A DNA stretch of 36,565 nt from the NCBI GenBank assembly GCA_027623235.1, contig JAQBVJ010000072.1:1-36565 (forward strand), given 5' to 3'. Every line of letters begins with the position of its first letter. Positions within the stretch are counted from its first letter, which is position 1. Of the stretch, positions 23,158 through 31,251 are shown piece by piece. The position numbers and the translations under genes were made by a program. This stretch comes from Planctomycetota bacterium (GTDB taxonomy: Bacteria; Planctomycetota; Planctomycetia; Planctomycetales; Planctomycetaceae). The notes beneath the pieces were generated by a model. That model was not told the DNA's origin and did no database searches. It was given only the letters and a program-made list of their open reading frames with translations.

Positions 23158-23733
23158 TCAGTCAACGCGGGGGATTTGCTGGTCTTCGCCGTTCATTGGG
23201 TTGAGCATGCGGGTGCTGGTGATTTTCCACTCGCCGCCTTCTTTCTGCCACGTCATTTCCCAGCGTGAGGCAAAGTGGCTGCCACCTGTCGTCGAGGTTC
23301 CGACGGTGCCGTTTGCTCGGAAGTGAGTGATCGCGCGGGTGTTTTCGTTGGTCAGCCGGATCTGAACGTCGGTGATGCGTGTGTCGTTTTCGACTCGCGC
23401 GACGACGAGTGCGGCGCGGACGCGAGCTTTGTCGATCGTGTTCTGTTCAGAGAAGAAACGCTCGCACTGGATGACCTGAGTCTGATCGAGTTTGGAAATC
23501 GCCTGGGACTCGACGATGAACGTGTCGATCAGGTCGGTGAGTTCCGCTTCGACTTTTTCGCTGTCTGTCACGATGACCTGCTCAACGAAGAACGTCATCA
23601 GTGCAGCGAAGATGAGGATGCCGACTCCCGCCAGGTAGCGCGGACGCTGGGTGCTTGACCAGGCAATGAGGCAGATGATCGTCGCAACGGCGATGACGAC
23701 GATCGGGGACCAGGCATCCTCGGTGAACCACAT
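23158..23733 (-). CDS. Membrane-anchored protein with NTF2/SnoaL-like domain, unknown function
   Basis: A 191-residue protein. Two hydrophobic segments (about 9-25 and 34-52) anchor it, and the rest forms an alpha-beta region ending in WEMTWQKEGGEWKITSTRML, which resembles the last strands of NTF2/SnoaL-like or 'nuclear transport factor 2-like' domains. No catalytic residues can be named. ATG at 23733 follows GAGGAG. The gene lies 159 bp downstream of another small membrane protein on the same strand. I do not recognise a specific family. Confidence 0.72.
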   Translation of the reverse strand: MWFTEDAWSPIVVIAVATIICLIAWSSTQRPRYLAGVGILIFAALMTFFVEQVIVTDSEKVEAELTDLIDTFIVESQAISKLDQTQVIQCERFFSEQNTIDKARVRAALVVARVENDTRITDVQIRLTNENTRAITHFRANGTVGTSTTGGSHFASRWEMTWQKEGGEWKITSTRMLNPMNGEDQQIPRVD

Positions 23734-23892
23734 GAGCTGCTCCTCGAAGCGGGAGTTCGGAGGTGCTCGAAGGTCGAGCGGTGTCAGAGTGCGTTACGAA
23801 TTTGCAGGCACACTCACGACGCCAGCGCGGGATATCTGATGACGGGTCGCGGAAACCCACAGCGGGTCTGTTGATGAGCGACGCCAGACAGC

Positions 23893-24312
23893 TCAGTGAG
23901 CGGCGGCTTCTGCGGGCTCTTCGGCTTCGTCGAAACAGGTCAGAGAGCGAACCGCGCCGGACAACTGGACAGAGCCGCAAAGAAACATGATCACGTACAG
24001 GCCGGTCACGTAGATCATCTTGCCGTAAAAGTTGCTCGGGCTCAGACCAAAGAAGCTGTGATGTCCACCTTCAGGTGGTGAGACAAGGCCCCAGATCAGG
24101 ACCATGACAAAACCAATCAGCACCAGGCCGATCCAGCCGCCACTCGCCAGCACCTGGCGGAATTTCACCCAGTTCACAGCGAGCAGCCAGAACGCCACCC
24201 AGGCGATCAACGGCACGTACTGAAGAACGAGAAAGATCAGAGCGTAAAAAGCGCTCCACAGGGCAACGACGAGCTGAAGGAGGCTGTCAAGAAGCTGAAA
24301 AAGAGCGTCCAT
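23893..24312 (-). CDS. Small integral membrane protein, unknown function
   Basis: A 139-residue protein with about four hydrophobic segments (15-35, 35-50, 60-77 and 96-118) separated by short loops, and an acidic, alanine-rich C-terminal tail (EEPAEAAAH). A loop PPEGGHHSFFGLSPSNFYGK between the last two helices is distinctive. ATG at 24312 opens onto a 373-bp divergent gap. It precedes the NTF2-like membrane protein on the same strand, so they may be co-transcribed. No family is recognised. Confidence 0.7.
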   Translation of the reverse strand: MDALFQLLDSLLQLVVALWSAFYALIFLVLQYVPLIAWVAFWLLAVNWVKFRQVLASGGWIGLVLIGFVMVLIWGLVSPPEGGHHSFFGLSPSNFYGKMIYVTGLYVIMFLCGSVQLSGAVRSLTCFDEAEEPAEAAAH

Positions 24313-24685
24313 CTTGTGCGGTTTCCGGTCGAATCAGGCGAGTCGGGAGCTTGTAAGTTGGCCTGCCTTGGGCCTGCCTTGGCACGTGAAGCACAGCGGT
24401 TTATCAGATCCTCTCGAAGTGATCCAGTGAGCGTCCCGGATCGAGCGTATGACTCAACGCAGACAGGATTTCCAGTCGACCAATCGAGTCGACTCGGTGG
24501 AATTCCGACCTCAGATCACGGGATCCGGGTAGAGTCGGGTGTCATTGTCGTCACTTCTGGCCGGAATTGCCGTCGGCGGCGGGGTCACTGGTTGAATCTG
24601 CTGGATTTCCGCGTTGAAATGACGGAAGTTTCAGCCTTATCAAAGCTTACGAAATCTGGACTGCCTCAAGTTTGGTGCACCGTTG
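24313..24685. other. 373-bp divergent gap with 11-bp tandem duplication
   Basis: It lies between the minus-strand membrane protein and the plus-strand lipoprotein, so promoters for both should be here. A perfect 11-bp tandem GGCCTGCCTTG occupies 24360-24381. No good -35/-10 pair or RNA gene was found by eye; the open frame across it lacks coding character. Confidence 0.5.
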
Positions 24686-25159
24686 ATGCTGAATGCCGGC
24701 CGCTCTCGTTGCTTCTGTTTTCTGCTGGCAATCTGCTGCGCGGTTGCGGGTTGCTCCCATTCGCTGATTGGACGCCAGGCGGTTTTCGGCTCGATCAACG
24801 GGGCCGAGGGTCAGTCCGGGCTGGTCAGTTTCATCCCGGCAAACGACGGTCCGGCAACTCGTGTGAAATTTATCGATGGCACGTACAGATTCGACGAATC
24901 CAACGGGCCTGTGCCGGGTGAGTATCGAGTGGTCGTGCAGTTGGAGAAGCCACGGCCCGAGGGAGCACGGACGGTCCTCGTGAAAGGCGCGCCTGTTCCC
25001 GTCGATCAGGCCGCCAGCCTGGAAGCGGAATACGAACAGAGAAGTCTTCAGGTTTCAGTGCCGTCGGAAGGCTCGATGCAGGTGGACCTGAAATTGCCGG
25101 AACAGGCGGATCCGGAACCCTCGACTGAGGACGAAGTGAACCTGGTGGATGCAGTGTGA
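24686..25159 (+). CDS. Small lipoprotein, transthyretin-like
   Basis: A 157-residue protein with a type II signal peptide: a hydrophobic stretch FCFLLAICCAVAGC, where AVAGC is the lipobox. The mature part has a short beta-strand pattern (VFGSINGAEGQSGLVSFIPA ... GTYRFDE ... PGEYRVVVQL) like the small 'carboxypeptidase regulatory' or transthyretin-like lipoproteins that often sit next to DUF1559 genes in planctomycetes, as it does here (120 bp upstream). The C-terminal 30 residues are acidic. ATG at 24686 is used rather than the TTG three bases earlier. Its stop codon lies inside a 15-bp tandem duplication. Confidence 0.78.
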   Translation: MLNAGRSRCFCFLLAICCAVAGCSHSLIGRQAVFGSINGAEGQSGLVSFIPANDGPATRVKFIDGTYRFDESNGPVPGEYRVVVQLEKPRPEGARTVLVKGAPVPVDQAASLEAEYEQRSLQVSVPSEGSMQVDLKLPEQADPEPSTEDEVNLVDAV

Positions 25160-25174
25160 GTGGATGCAGTGTGA
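25145..25174. repeat. 15-bp perfect tandem duplication at a stop codon
   Basis: GTGGATGCAGTGTGA is present twice in tandem (25145-25159 and 25160-25174). The first copy contains the lipoprotein stop codon TGA; because the period is a multiple of three, the second copy repeats the same last codons and stop. Confidence 0.88.
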
Positions 25175-25279
25175 ACCGGCTCGTACGGCTCGGCAGGAGC
25201 CGATCGCTTCCGCCAGGTTGTGTCGACTCGCCAGCCGCAGACAGGAAAAGTGATCTTTCAGGAAATACGACTCTTGCGA

Positions 25280-26092
25280 ATGTTGCCCCGAAATCACCGG
25301 CGAGCGTTTACGCTCATTGAGCTGCTGGTCGTGATCGCGATTATCGCGATCCTGGTCGCGCTGCTTCTACCGGCGGTGCAGCAGGCGCGCGAGGCGGCTC
25401 GGCGAGCTCAGTGCAAGAACCGGCTCAAGCAGTGGGGCCTGGCGATGCACAACTACCATGAGCTTCACAAGACTTTCCCGATGGGCAAGTCGGCGCTGCG
25501 GCACTGGACCTTCCGATCGATGCTGCTGCCGTTTCTCGATCAGGCCGCGCTGCACAAGCAGATCGATTTTGAGCATCAACCTCACTGCTTCGACATCGCA
25601 TCGACAGCCGGAGCCAGCAACCCGATGCGGGTTCCGCTGACGCTTTATTTCTGTCCGTCGGATCCGAATTCGGAGCAGCTGTTCAAAGGATTTCTCGGCG
25701 AGCACATGCCTGGTGATTTTGTCGGGTCGAGCGGGTCCACTGCGGCGGCGACCAATGGCATTTTCTTTTCGAACAGTTCCGTTCGATTTGCCAGTGTGGT
25801 CGATGGAACTTCCAATACGCTTGCGATTGGTGAGCGAGGCATTCCTGACGCGCTCAACATTGGCTGGATGCTCTGCGGCGGCAATCAGGACGCTTTCATC
25901 AGCATGGAATTCGGACTGGCTCCAGGCGACGGATCGGGGGCTCACAACGATCACTACTGGAGCCGTCACACCGGCGGGGCTCACTTTCTGCTGACGGATG
26001 GGGCCGTCCGCTTCGTCAGCGAAAACACTGACTACTCGCTGTTGATCGGCCTCGCGACGCGCAACGGCGAGGAGCTTCGTGGTGACTTCTGA
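25280..26092 (+). CDS. DUF1559 pilin-like secreted protein
   Basis: A 270-residue member of the large planctomycete DUF1559 family. The N-terminus RRAFTLIELLVVIAIIAILV is a type IV pilin/pseudopilin cleavage and methylation motif plus helix, followed by the family block LLPAVQQAREAARRAQC and a C-terminal H-x-GGAHFLLTDGAVRF. These proteins are probably processed by a prepilin peptidase and exposed outside the cell; their function is not established. ATG at 25280 lacks a close ribosome-binding site; an in-frame TTG at 25274 with AGGA 11 bp upstream is an alternative start. It overlaps the next gene by 11 bases. Confidence 0.9.
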   Translation: MLPRNHRRAFTLIELLVVIAIIAILVALLLPAVQQAREAARRAQCKNRLKQWGLAMHNYHELHKTFPMGKSALRHWTFRSMLLPFLDQAALHKQIDFEHQPHCFDIASTAGASNPMRVPLTLYFCPSDPNSEQLFKGFLGEHMPGDFVGSSGSTAAATNGIFFSNSSVRFASVVDGTSNTLAIGERGIPDALNIGWMLCGGNQDAFISMEFGLAPGDGSGAHNDHYWSRHTGGAHFLLTDGAVRFVSENTDYSLLIGLATRNGEELRGDF

Positions 26093-27209
26093 GAGGTCCG
26101 CGAAGTGGCTTGCGGATGACCTGCGGCATGTTCCGAGACGGATTTTTGTGTCGGAGTACGTCTGCGGCGGTGGTTGGTCCGAAGAAACGCTGGAGCCTTC
26201 CCTGGCTCGCGAAGGGCGGGCGATGCTGCTGGCCGTGACCGCCGATCTGCTGCGTGTGTGTGGCTGCGAAGTCGTGACGACGTGGGACAAGCGGTTCGGT
26301 GCGTTTCCGCAGGAAAAGTGTCTGGAAGATTTCGAGGCGGGTGAGGATCGACTCAACGCGGCGCGGCGTCTTGAAATTCACGAGGTTGACGCAGCCGATG
26401 AAGCCACCTTGTTCAATGAGCTGTGCGCGAGCAGCGCCGCGGCACTCATTATCGCACCGGAATTTCACGGAATCCTCGCGAGTCGAACGGAAGTTGCCGC
26501 TCGCGAAACGGCCCTGCTCGGTTCAGACGTGGCGGCGATTGAGCTCTGTTCGGACAAGTTCTGCCTGGCGACGTTTCTGCTCGAACGCGGAATCGCGGCG
26601 ATCCCGGCAACTGAGCTGAATCTCAGGGCCCCGGTATCGGATTGGCAATTCCCAATCGTGATCAAGCCGCGCGACGGAGCGGGTTCGCTCGAGACATTTC
26701 TGGTCGAGAATCAAGACCAGATGGAAAGCGTCTGCCGCCGAATTGTCGAATGCTCAACCCGAGGCCGAGCGAAGGGGCAACCAGCGTTCGACTTTATTCA
26801 ACAAACTTTTGTACCCGGCGAACCGCTTTCTGTGGCGGTGATTTGTGGACCCGACGGCGGTCGCTGCTGTCTTCCCGTCTGCCGGCAAACACTCAGTGAT
26901 GACGGTTGTTTTCAGTACCTCGGTGCTGACTGGAATCCGGATTTGACCTCGCTCTGGCAGGCGAAATGTGACCTGTTGATGAGTCGGGTCCTCGACGAGA
27001 TTGCTGGCCTCGGCGGGTACGTCGGGTTCGATCTGATTGGTTGCCCGGATGGTTCCGTGCAGATTGTCGAAATCAACCCGAGACTGACGACCGGATATCT
27101 TGCCTGGAGAAAACGAGCTGCCGGAAATCTCGCAGAAAACCTGCTGAGAGGGCCACACGCGATGTCATATATGGACATGCCGGGACGAATGTGCGTCAAT
27201 GACCTATAG
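26082..27209 (+). CDS. ATP-grasp ligase, MfnD-like
   Basis: A 375-residue cytoplasmic ATP-grasp enzyme. The N-terminal RIFVSEYVCGGG followed by an A-M-L-L-A-V-x-x-D-L helix resembles MfnD, the tyramine-glutamate ligase of methanofuran synthesis, and its relatives in methylotrophs and planctomycetes. ATP-grasp elements are visible: PIVIKPRDGAGS (ATP-lysine), EPLSVAVIC, and metal-binding GFDLIG and VQIVEINPRLTTGY. The start is GTG at 26082 (GAGGAG 7 bp upstream) rather than GTG at 26079. The gene overlaps the DUF1559 stop, so translation is probably coupled, although the functional link is unclear. Family assignment is from motif recall and the substrate is not proven. Confidence 0.7.
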   Translation: MTSERSAKWLADDLRHVPRRIFVSEYVCGGGWSEETLEPSLAREGRAMLLAVTADLLRVCGCEVVTTWDKRFGAFPQEKCLEDFEAGEDRLNAARRLEIHEVDAADEATLFNELCASSAAALIIAPEFHGILASRTEVAARETALLGSDVAAIELCSDKFCLATFLLERGIAAIPATELNLRAPVSDWQFPIVIKPRDGAGSLETFLVENQDQMESVCRRIVECSTRGRAKGQPAFDFIQQTFVPGEPLSVAVICGPDGGRCCLPVCRQTLSDDGCFQYLGADWNPDLTSLWQAKCDLLMSRVLDEIAGLGGYVGFDLIGCPDGSVQIVEINPRLTTGYLAWRKRAAGNLAENLLRGPHAMSYMDMPGRMCVNDL

Positions 27210-27494
27210 GTCTCGAATCGCCTCTGTTTGCGATAGTCCTGTGGCTTTTCGGATAAATCCCGCCCAGTCCGACGTATTGCTGCGCAGGCGTCAGAGTTTC
27301 TCCAGACTGCCCGGCCAGTGAGTTGACACATCAGAGGCGGCTGATTCTAATCCTCAGCCCGTTTTCGAAGGCCAACACTCGTTGATCGTTCTACGTATGA
27401 GGATGGCCGTTCTGCTGAGTCGGCTCAGCATCCCGGCAAGCCTTCGACATACCCGGCCAGCAATGGTCATGTGAAACAACCTGGAGGAAATTCA

Positions 27495-27836
27495 ATGCGT
27501 AAGATGATTGCGTGCGCCGTTGCCGCTCTGCTGGTCGGCTCGGTTCTCTACAGTGGTGCTGACGCTCGACCTCAGTACAAATCTGAATTCGAAAAGAAGT
27601 ACCCGAAGGTCAAAGCGGCCAACAAAATCACCTGTGACGCCTGTCACGTCACAGGCGAAAAAGACAAGAAGAAGCGAAACGACTACGGCACGGCACTCGC
27701 CAAAGCCATCGGTAAGAACGAAAAGGACAAGGGCAAAATCGACGAAGCTCTTGGCAAGACAGAAAAAGAAAAGAGCGGCACCGAAGGCAAGACTTTTGGC
27801 GATCTGCTCGAGGATGGCAAACTGCCTGGCAAATAA
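27495..27836 (+). CDS. Small secreted lysine-rich protein with one CxxCH motif
   Basis: A 113-residue exported protein. A signal peptide (about 1-23, ending GADA) is followed by KKYPKVKAANKITCDACH, where CDACH is a c-type haem-binding motif. The C-terminal two-thirds are rich in Lys and Glu (KNEKDKGKIDEAL). There is only one haem motif and no obvious distal methionine except in the signal region, so it may be a high-potential or bis-His-lacking mini-cytochrome, or a haem-binding relative. A strong ribosome-binding site GGAGGAAA (27483-27490) and a strong terminator just downstream suggest a highly expressed single-gene transcript. Confidence 0.78.
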   Translation: MRKMIACAVAALLVGSVLYSGADARPQYKSEFEKKYPKVKAANKITCDACHVTGEKDKKKRNDYGTALAKAIGKNEKDKGKIDEALGKTEKEKSGTEGKTFGDLLEDGKLPGK

Positions 27837-27868
27837 GTCGGCTGGTTTGCAGTTGATTTGAGTCAATG

Positions 27869-27900
27869 AAAAGGCCGTGCTCCTCGGGGCACGGCCTTTT
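27869..27900 (+). terminator. Rho-independent terminator after the CxxCH gene
   Basis: AAAAGGCCGTGC (27869-27880) and GCACGGCCTTTT (27889-27900) form a 12-bp perfect stem with an 8-nt loop, followed by CTGTTTT. It lies 32 bp after the stop at 27836. The A-rich/T-rich flanks mean it could work in both directions. Confidence 0.88.
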
Positions 27901-28091
27901 CTGTTTTATCGTAAACGGTTTTGAGAGGCAGCGAGATTCCGAATACTTGAAACCACTCTCATTAGACGCCAGACTCGCCCGCTCTCCTGGTCGTCATTGT
28001 CGCCGAGCCGGTAACTCGCAGCGAAATCAGCAGTTCCGCCAGCATTCAGCCACGTTTCTGGTAGAGCTTCCCCTCACAATTGAGGTTCTTT

Positions 28092-29372
28092 GTGTCGGAT
28101 CAATTGACCCAGCGGATTCTCGGCGAGCTTGAAGCACTCGTGCTGATCGATCCTCACACGCACATCAATCCACATGCGGCCGCGTCGACGACTCTGGCCG
28201 ACATCATGGGCTACCACTATTACACGGAACTGGCTCACTCGGCTGGCCTGCCGAAAGAGCAGATCGAAGAACCCGGGCTTGATCCGAAGGAAAAAGTCGG
28301 ACGCATCGTTACCAGGCTGGACGCGCTGGAAAACACAACTCAGGTCAGTTGGCTGCTGGAAATCTGCCAGGCATTTTTTGGTTTTGACGACATCTCAATC
28401 ACCGCTGACAACTGGGAAGCTCTTTACGACACGGCGGCCGCAAAGATGGCGGAACCGGACTGGGAGCAGCAGGTTCTTTCGCAAAGCAAGCTCGAAAAAG
28501 TCTTCCTGACGAACGACTTCGACGATCCGCTGACCGGCTTCGACACGTCACTTTACATTCCGTGTTTACGGACCGACGACCTCGTCTTTCACCTTACGAA
28601 GGTTGAGACACGCGAACGGCTGGAAAAGGCCACGAGCACTTCGGTGACAAATGCAGCCTCGCTTCGCAGCGCGATCGGCAGCTTGTTTGAGCACTTCACA
28701 AAGAACGGTGCCAGAGCGTGCGCGATTTCGCTTCCGCCGGATTTCTCACCGAGAAAAATCGAAGAATCGACTGTTGAGCCGGTACTTGCTTCCGTACTTC
28801 GTGGAGACACGCTGAGCGCAACAGATGCGGACACGTTGAGTTGTTTTGTCTTCTGGTCTCTCGCCGAATTCTGTGCGGAGTATTCACTGCCGTTTGACCT
28901 GATGATTGGCGTGAACCGGCGCGTCTACGAGGACGGGGTGTTCCAGGGACAGGACCTGTTCGACAAACGCACCTCGCTGATTCTTTACAGACAATTGTTC
29001 AATGCGTTTCCTCAGGTCACGTTTCCGGTCTCGGTTCTCGGTCAGACGAGTAATCAGGAGCTGGTCAGTTACGCGTGGATTTTCCCGAATGTTGTCACGA
29101 ACGGGCACTGGTGGTACTCCAACATTCCGACGTTTATTGAACAGGACTGTCGCAGCCGGCTGCAGGCCGTTCCGAAAACAAAACAGGTTGGCTACTACAG
29201 TGACATGTACAAGCTGGAATTCGCACTGCCGAAATTCGGCATGTACCGCCGGATCCTGGCGAAAGTTCTGGCCGAGGACTTTGTGATGAACCTTGGCTGG
29301 TCTGAAGAGCGGGCGGTCGAGCTCGGGAAGCTCAACCTGCGAGGAAATGTCGAGACGATTTTCAAAGTCTGA
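28092..29372 (+). CDS. Uronate isomerase-like protein (UxaC family, amidohydrolase fold)
   Basis: A 426-residue protein of the UxaC (glucuronate/galacturonate isomerase) family. The metal-binding motif DPHTHINPH lies near the N-terminus, and the C-terminal half shows HWWYSNIPTFIEQ, VGYYSDMY and FGMYRRILAKVL, matching the pattern of UxaC (WW...Q, VG..TD, RRIL). UxaC interconverts uronates and keto-uronates in the cytoplasm. Planctomycete copies like this are divergent, and no other uronate pathway gene is in the window, so the real substrate may differ. GTG at 28092 (TGAGG at 28081-28085) is preferred to the TTG at 28080. It is 153 bp upstream of the FHA-phosphatase gene. Confidence 0.75.
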   Translation: MSDQLTQRILGELEALVLIDPHTHINPHAAASTTLADIMGYHYYTELAHSAGLPKEQIEEPGLDPKEKVGRIVTRLDALENTTQVSWLLEICQAFFGFDDISITADNWEALYDTAAAKMAEPDWEQQVLSQSKLEKVFLTNDFDDPLTGFDTSLYIPCLRTDDLVFHLTKVETRERLEKATSTSVTNAASLRSAIGSLFEHFTKNGARACAISLPPDFSPRKIEESTVEPVLASVLRGDTLSATDADTLSCFVFWSLAEFCAEYSLPFDLMIGVNRRVYEDGVFQGQDLFDKRTSLILYRQLFNAFPQVTFPVSVLGQTSNQELVSYAWIFPNVVTNGHWWYSNIPTFIEQDCRSRLQAVPKTKQVGYYSDMYKLEFALPKFGMYRRILAKVLAEDFVMNLGWSEERAVELGKLNLRGNVETIFKV

Positions 29373-29525
29373 CAAAAGTGCTTTGCAGCCCGGCGTCCGA
29401 AGTTGTAGTCGAGTGAATTCTGCGAGGAAACAAGAGTACAATCCGACGGGCTCGGCACCGGGCAAAGAATCCCAGTGAGAGGGCGCGTGCGTCTCAAACT
29501 GTGACTAAAGTGAGAGTGATCGACG

Positions 29526-31229
29526 ATGGCTCAATTGGTTTTTCTTCACGAAGGCAAAGCGATTCCGTATGCGGTGTCCCCCGGAGACACAGTCATCGGG
29601 CGGCACCCCGACTGCGACATCCAGCTCCAGTCGAACACGATCTCGCGGCGTCATGCCAAAGTGACCGGTGACAGCAGTCAGTTTTTCGTTGAGGATCTTG
29701 GCAGCGGAAACGGCACTTTCGTCAACGGGCAGCAGATCGCCGAGCGGACCGCCATCAAGAATCAGGACCGTATCAAGTTTGGACCGTTGCTTCTTCGATT
29801 CGAATGCGAAGGGGCAAAAAGTGCACCGACACCAGGAGTGCCGGCACCCGCTCCGTCATCGGCACCGGATCGATTCGACGACTTCGGAAGTACGATCGAA
29901 TTTTCCGCCGATTCCGAAGACGAAGCCACGATCATGGGCAACGCCGGATCGGGCGGCGGGTTCGGGATGCTCGAAGTTGCGCCGGAACAAAAACTGAGAG
30001 CCGTCATCGAGATTACCCGCGCTCTGACGGGTGAAACCGACATGAACGCGATGCTGCCGAAAATCCTCGACACGCTCTTCGATGTTTTTCCACAGGCCGA
30101 CCGTTCGTGCATCCTGCTGAAGGATCCGGATAAAGGCGGCGAGATGATTCCGCGAGCGTACAAGCATCGCCGCGGTGACGAAGACGCGACAGTCAAACTC
30201 AGTCGAACCATTCTTAAAAAAGTCCTGACTGACAAGAGCGGAATTCTCTCCGCCGACGCGGCCAACGATTCACAGTTCGACGCGTCCGAGTCGATTTCGA
30301 ATCTGGCGATTCGCTCCATGATGTGCGTCCCGATGCTCGATAAGTCGGGCGAACCAATTGGCGTCATCAATATCGACACGCAGAATCCACTCAGCCAGTT
30401 TGGTCCGGAAGACCTTGAGATTCTCATGACGGTCGCCGGCCAGGCGTCGTTGACTTACGAGAACGCACGCCTGATGAAAAGCTGGCTTGAGAAACAGAAG
30501 CAGGACGGCGAAATGCAGATCGCCATGAACGTCCAGCGGGCGTTGCTTCCGCAGAGTTTTCCACAGCAGGACGGATACAGTTTCTACGCCTCTTACGATT
30601 CGGCTCAGGCGGTCGGCGGAGATTACTACGACGCGTTCCGGCTCACCGACGATCTGATCTGCCTCTCCTTCGGCGACGTCGCCGGCAAGGGCGTTCCGGG
30701 CGCGCTGATCATGTCGCGTATCGCAAGCTGCGTGCAGACCATTACGCCGTTTATCCACGACCCGGCAGAATCGATTGTGAAGATTAACGAGCACATGTGT
30801 GCGAATATGGTCGAGGGACGATTCGTCACGTACATTCTGATCGTGCTCGACGTCAAGAATCACAAAATGAGGATGGTGAATGCCGGCCACATGTCGCCGT
30901 TCATTCGAAAGCCAGACGGGTCCGTCGAAGAATTTGATGAAGAACAGACCGGTCTGCCGGTTGGCGTCATGGAAGGTTACCCCTACGAAGTCACCGAGCG
31001 GGACATCAATCCGGGCGAGATGTTTGTCCTCTTTACCGATGGTGTGGACGAGGCGATGAATCCGGCAAGCGAGCTGTACACGCTGGAGCGGATGCGGGAC
31101 TTCGTGAAAAACGGTTCGGACAACGCGGAGACGATGGGCAAGGAACTTCTCGCCGACGTCCGCCGCCACGCAAACGGACGGCCGCAGAATGACGACATTA
31201 CGATCATGACATTCAGCCGCGACGCCTGA
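29526..31229 (+). CDS. FHA-GAF-PP2C (SpoIIE-type) signalling phosphatase
   Basis: A 567-residue cytoplasmic regulator. An N-terminal FHA domain (about 1-95) has the phosphothreonine-binding signatures GRHPDCDI, SRRHA and SGNGTFVNG. A Pro/Ala linker (about 98-150) follows, then a GAF domain (about 150-315), and a PP2C/SpoIIE phosphatase domain (about 340-565) with metal-binding aspartates in GGDYYDAF, FGDVAGKG, LFTDGVDEA and NDDITIMT. Such proteins read a phosphorylated partner through FHA and dephosphorylate a serine/threonine target, often an anti-sigma-factor antagonist. No kinase or anti-sigma partner is in the window. The CitG-like gene follows 22 bp later, so the two are probably co-transcribed. 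Confidence 0.92.
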   Translation: MAQLVFLHEGKAIPYAVSPGDTVIGRHPDCDIQLQSNTISRRHAKVTGDSSQFFVEDLGSGNGTFVNGQQIAERTAIKNQDRIKFGPLLLRFECEGAKSAPTPGVPAPAPSSAPDRFDDFGSTIEFSADSEDEATIMGNAGSGGGFGMLEVAPEQKLRAVIEITRALTGETDMNAMLPKILDTLFDVFPQADRSCILLKDPDKGGEMIPRAYKHRRGDEDATVKLSRTILKKVLTDKSGILSADAANDSQFDASESISNLAIRSMMCVPMLDKSGEPIGVINIDTQNPLSQFGPEDLEILMTVAGQASLTYENARLMKSWLEKQKQDGEMQIAMNVQRALLPQSFPQQDGYSFYASYDSAQAVGGDYYDAFRLTDDLICLSFGDVAGKGVPGALIMSRIASCVQTITPFIHDPAESIVKINEHMCANMVEGRFVTYILIVLDVKNHKMRMVNAGHMSPFIRKPDGSVEEFDEEQTGLPVGVMEGYPYEVTERDINPGEMFVLFTDGVDEAMNPASELYTLERMRDFVKNGSDNAETMGKELLADVRRHANGRPQNDDITIMTFSRDA

Positions 31230-31251
31230 AGCTGACGTCGGATCGACGAAC

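Noticed and set aside
27210..27494. Possible promoter or RNA gene in the 285-bp gap before the CxxCH gene
   Set aside because: TTGATC near 27382 has no properly spaced -10, and no stable RNA-like fold or conserved motif was apparent by eye.
29373..29525. TACAAT near 29437 as a -10 box for the FHA-phosphatase gene
   Set aside because: The corresponding -35 (TGAATT at 17 bp) is poor, so a promoter call would rest on one hexamer.
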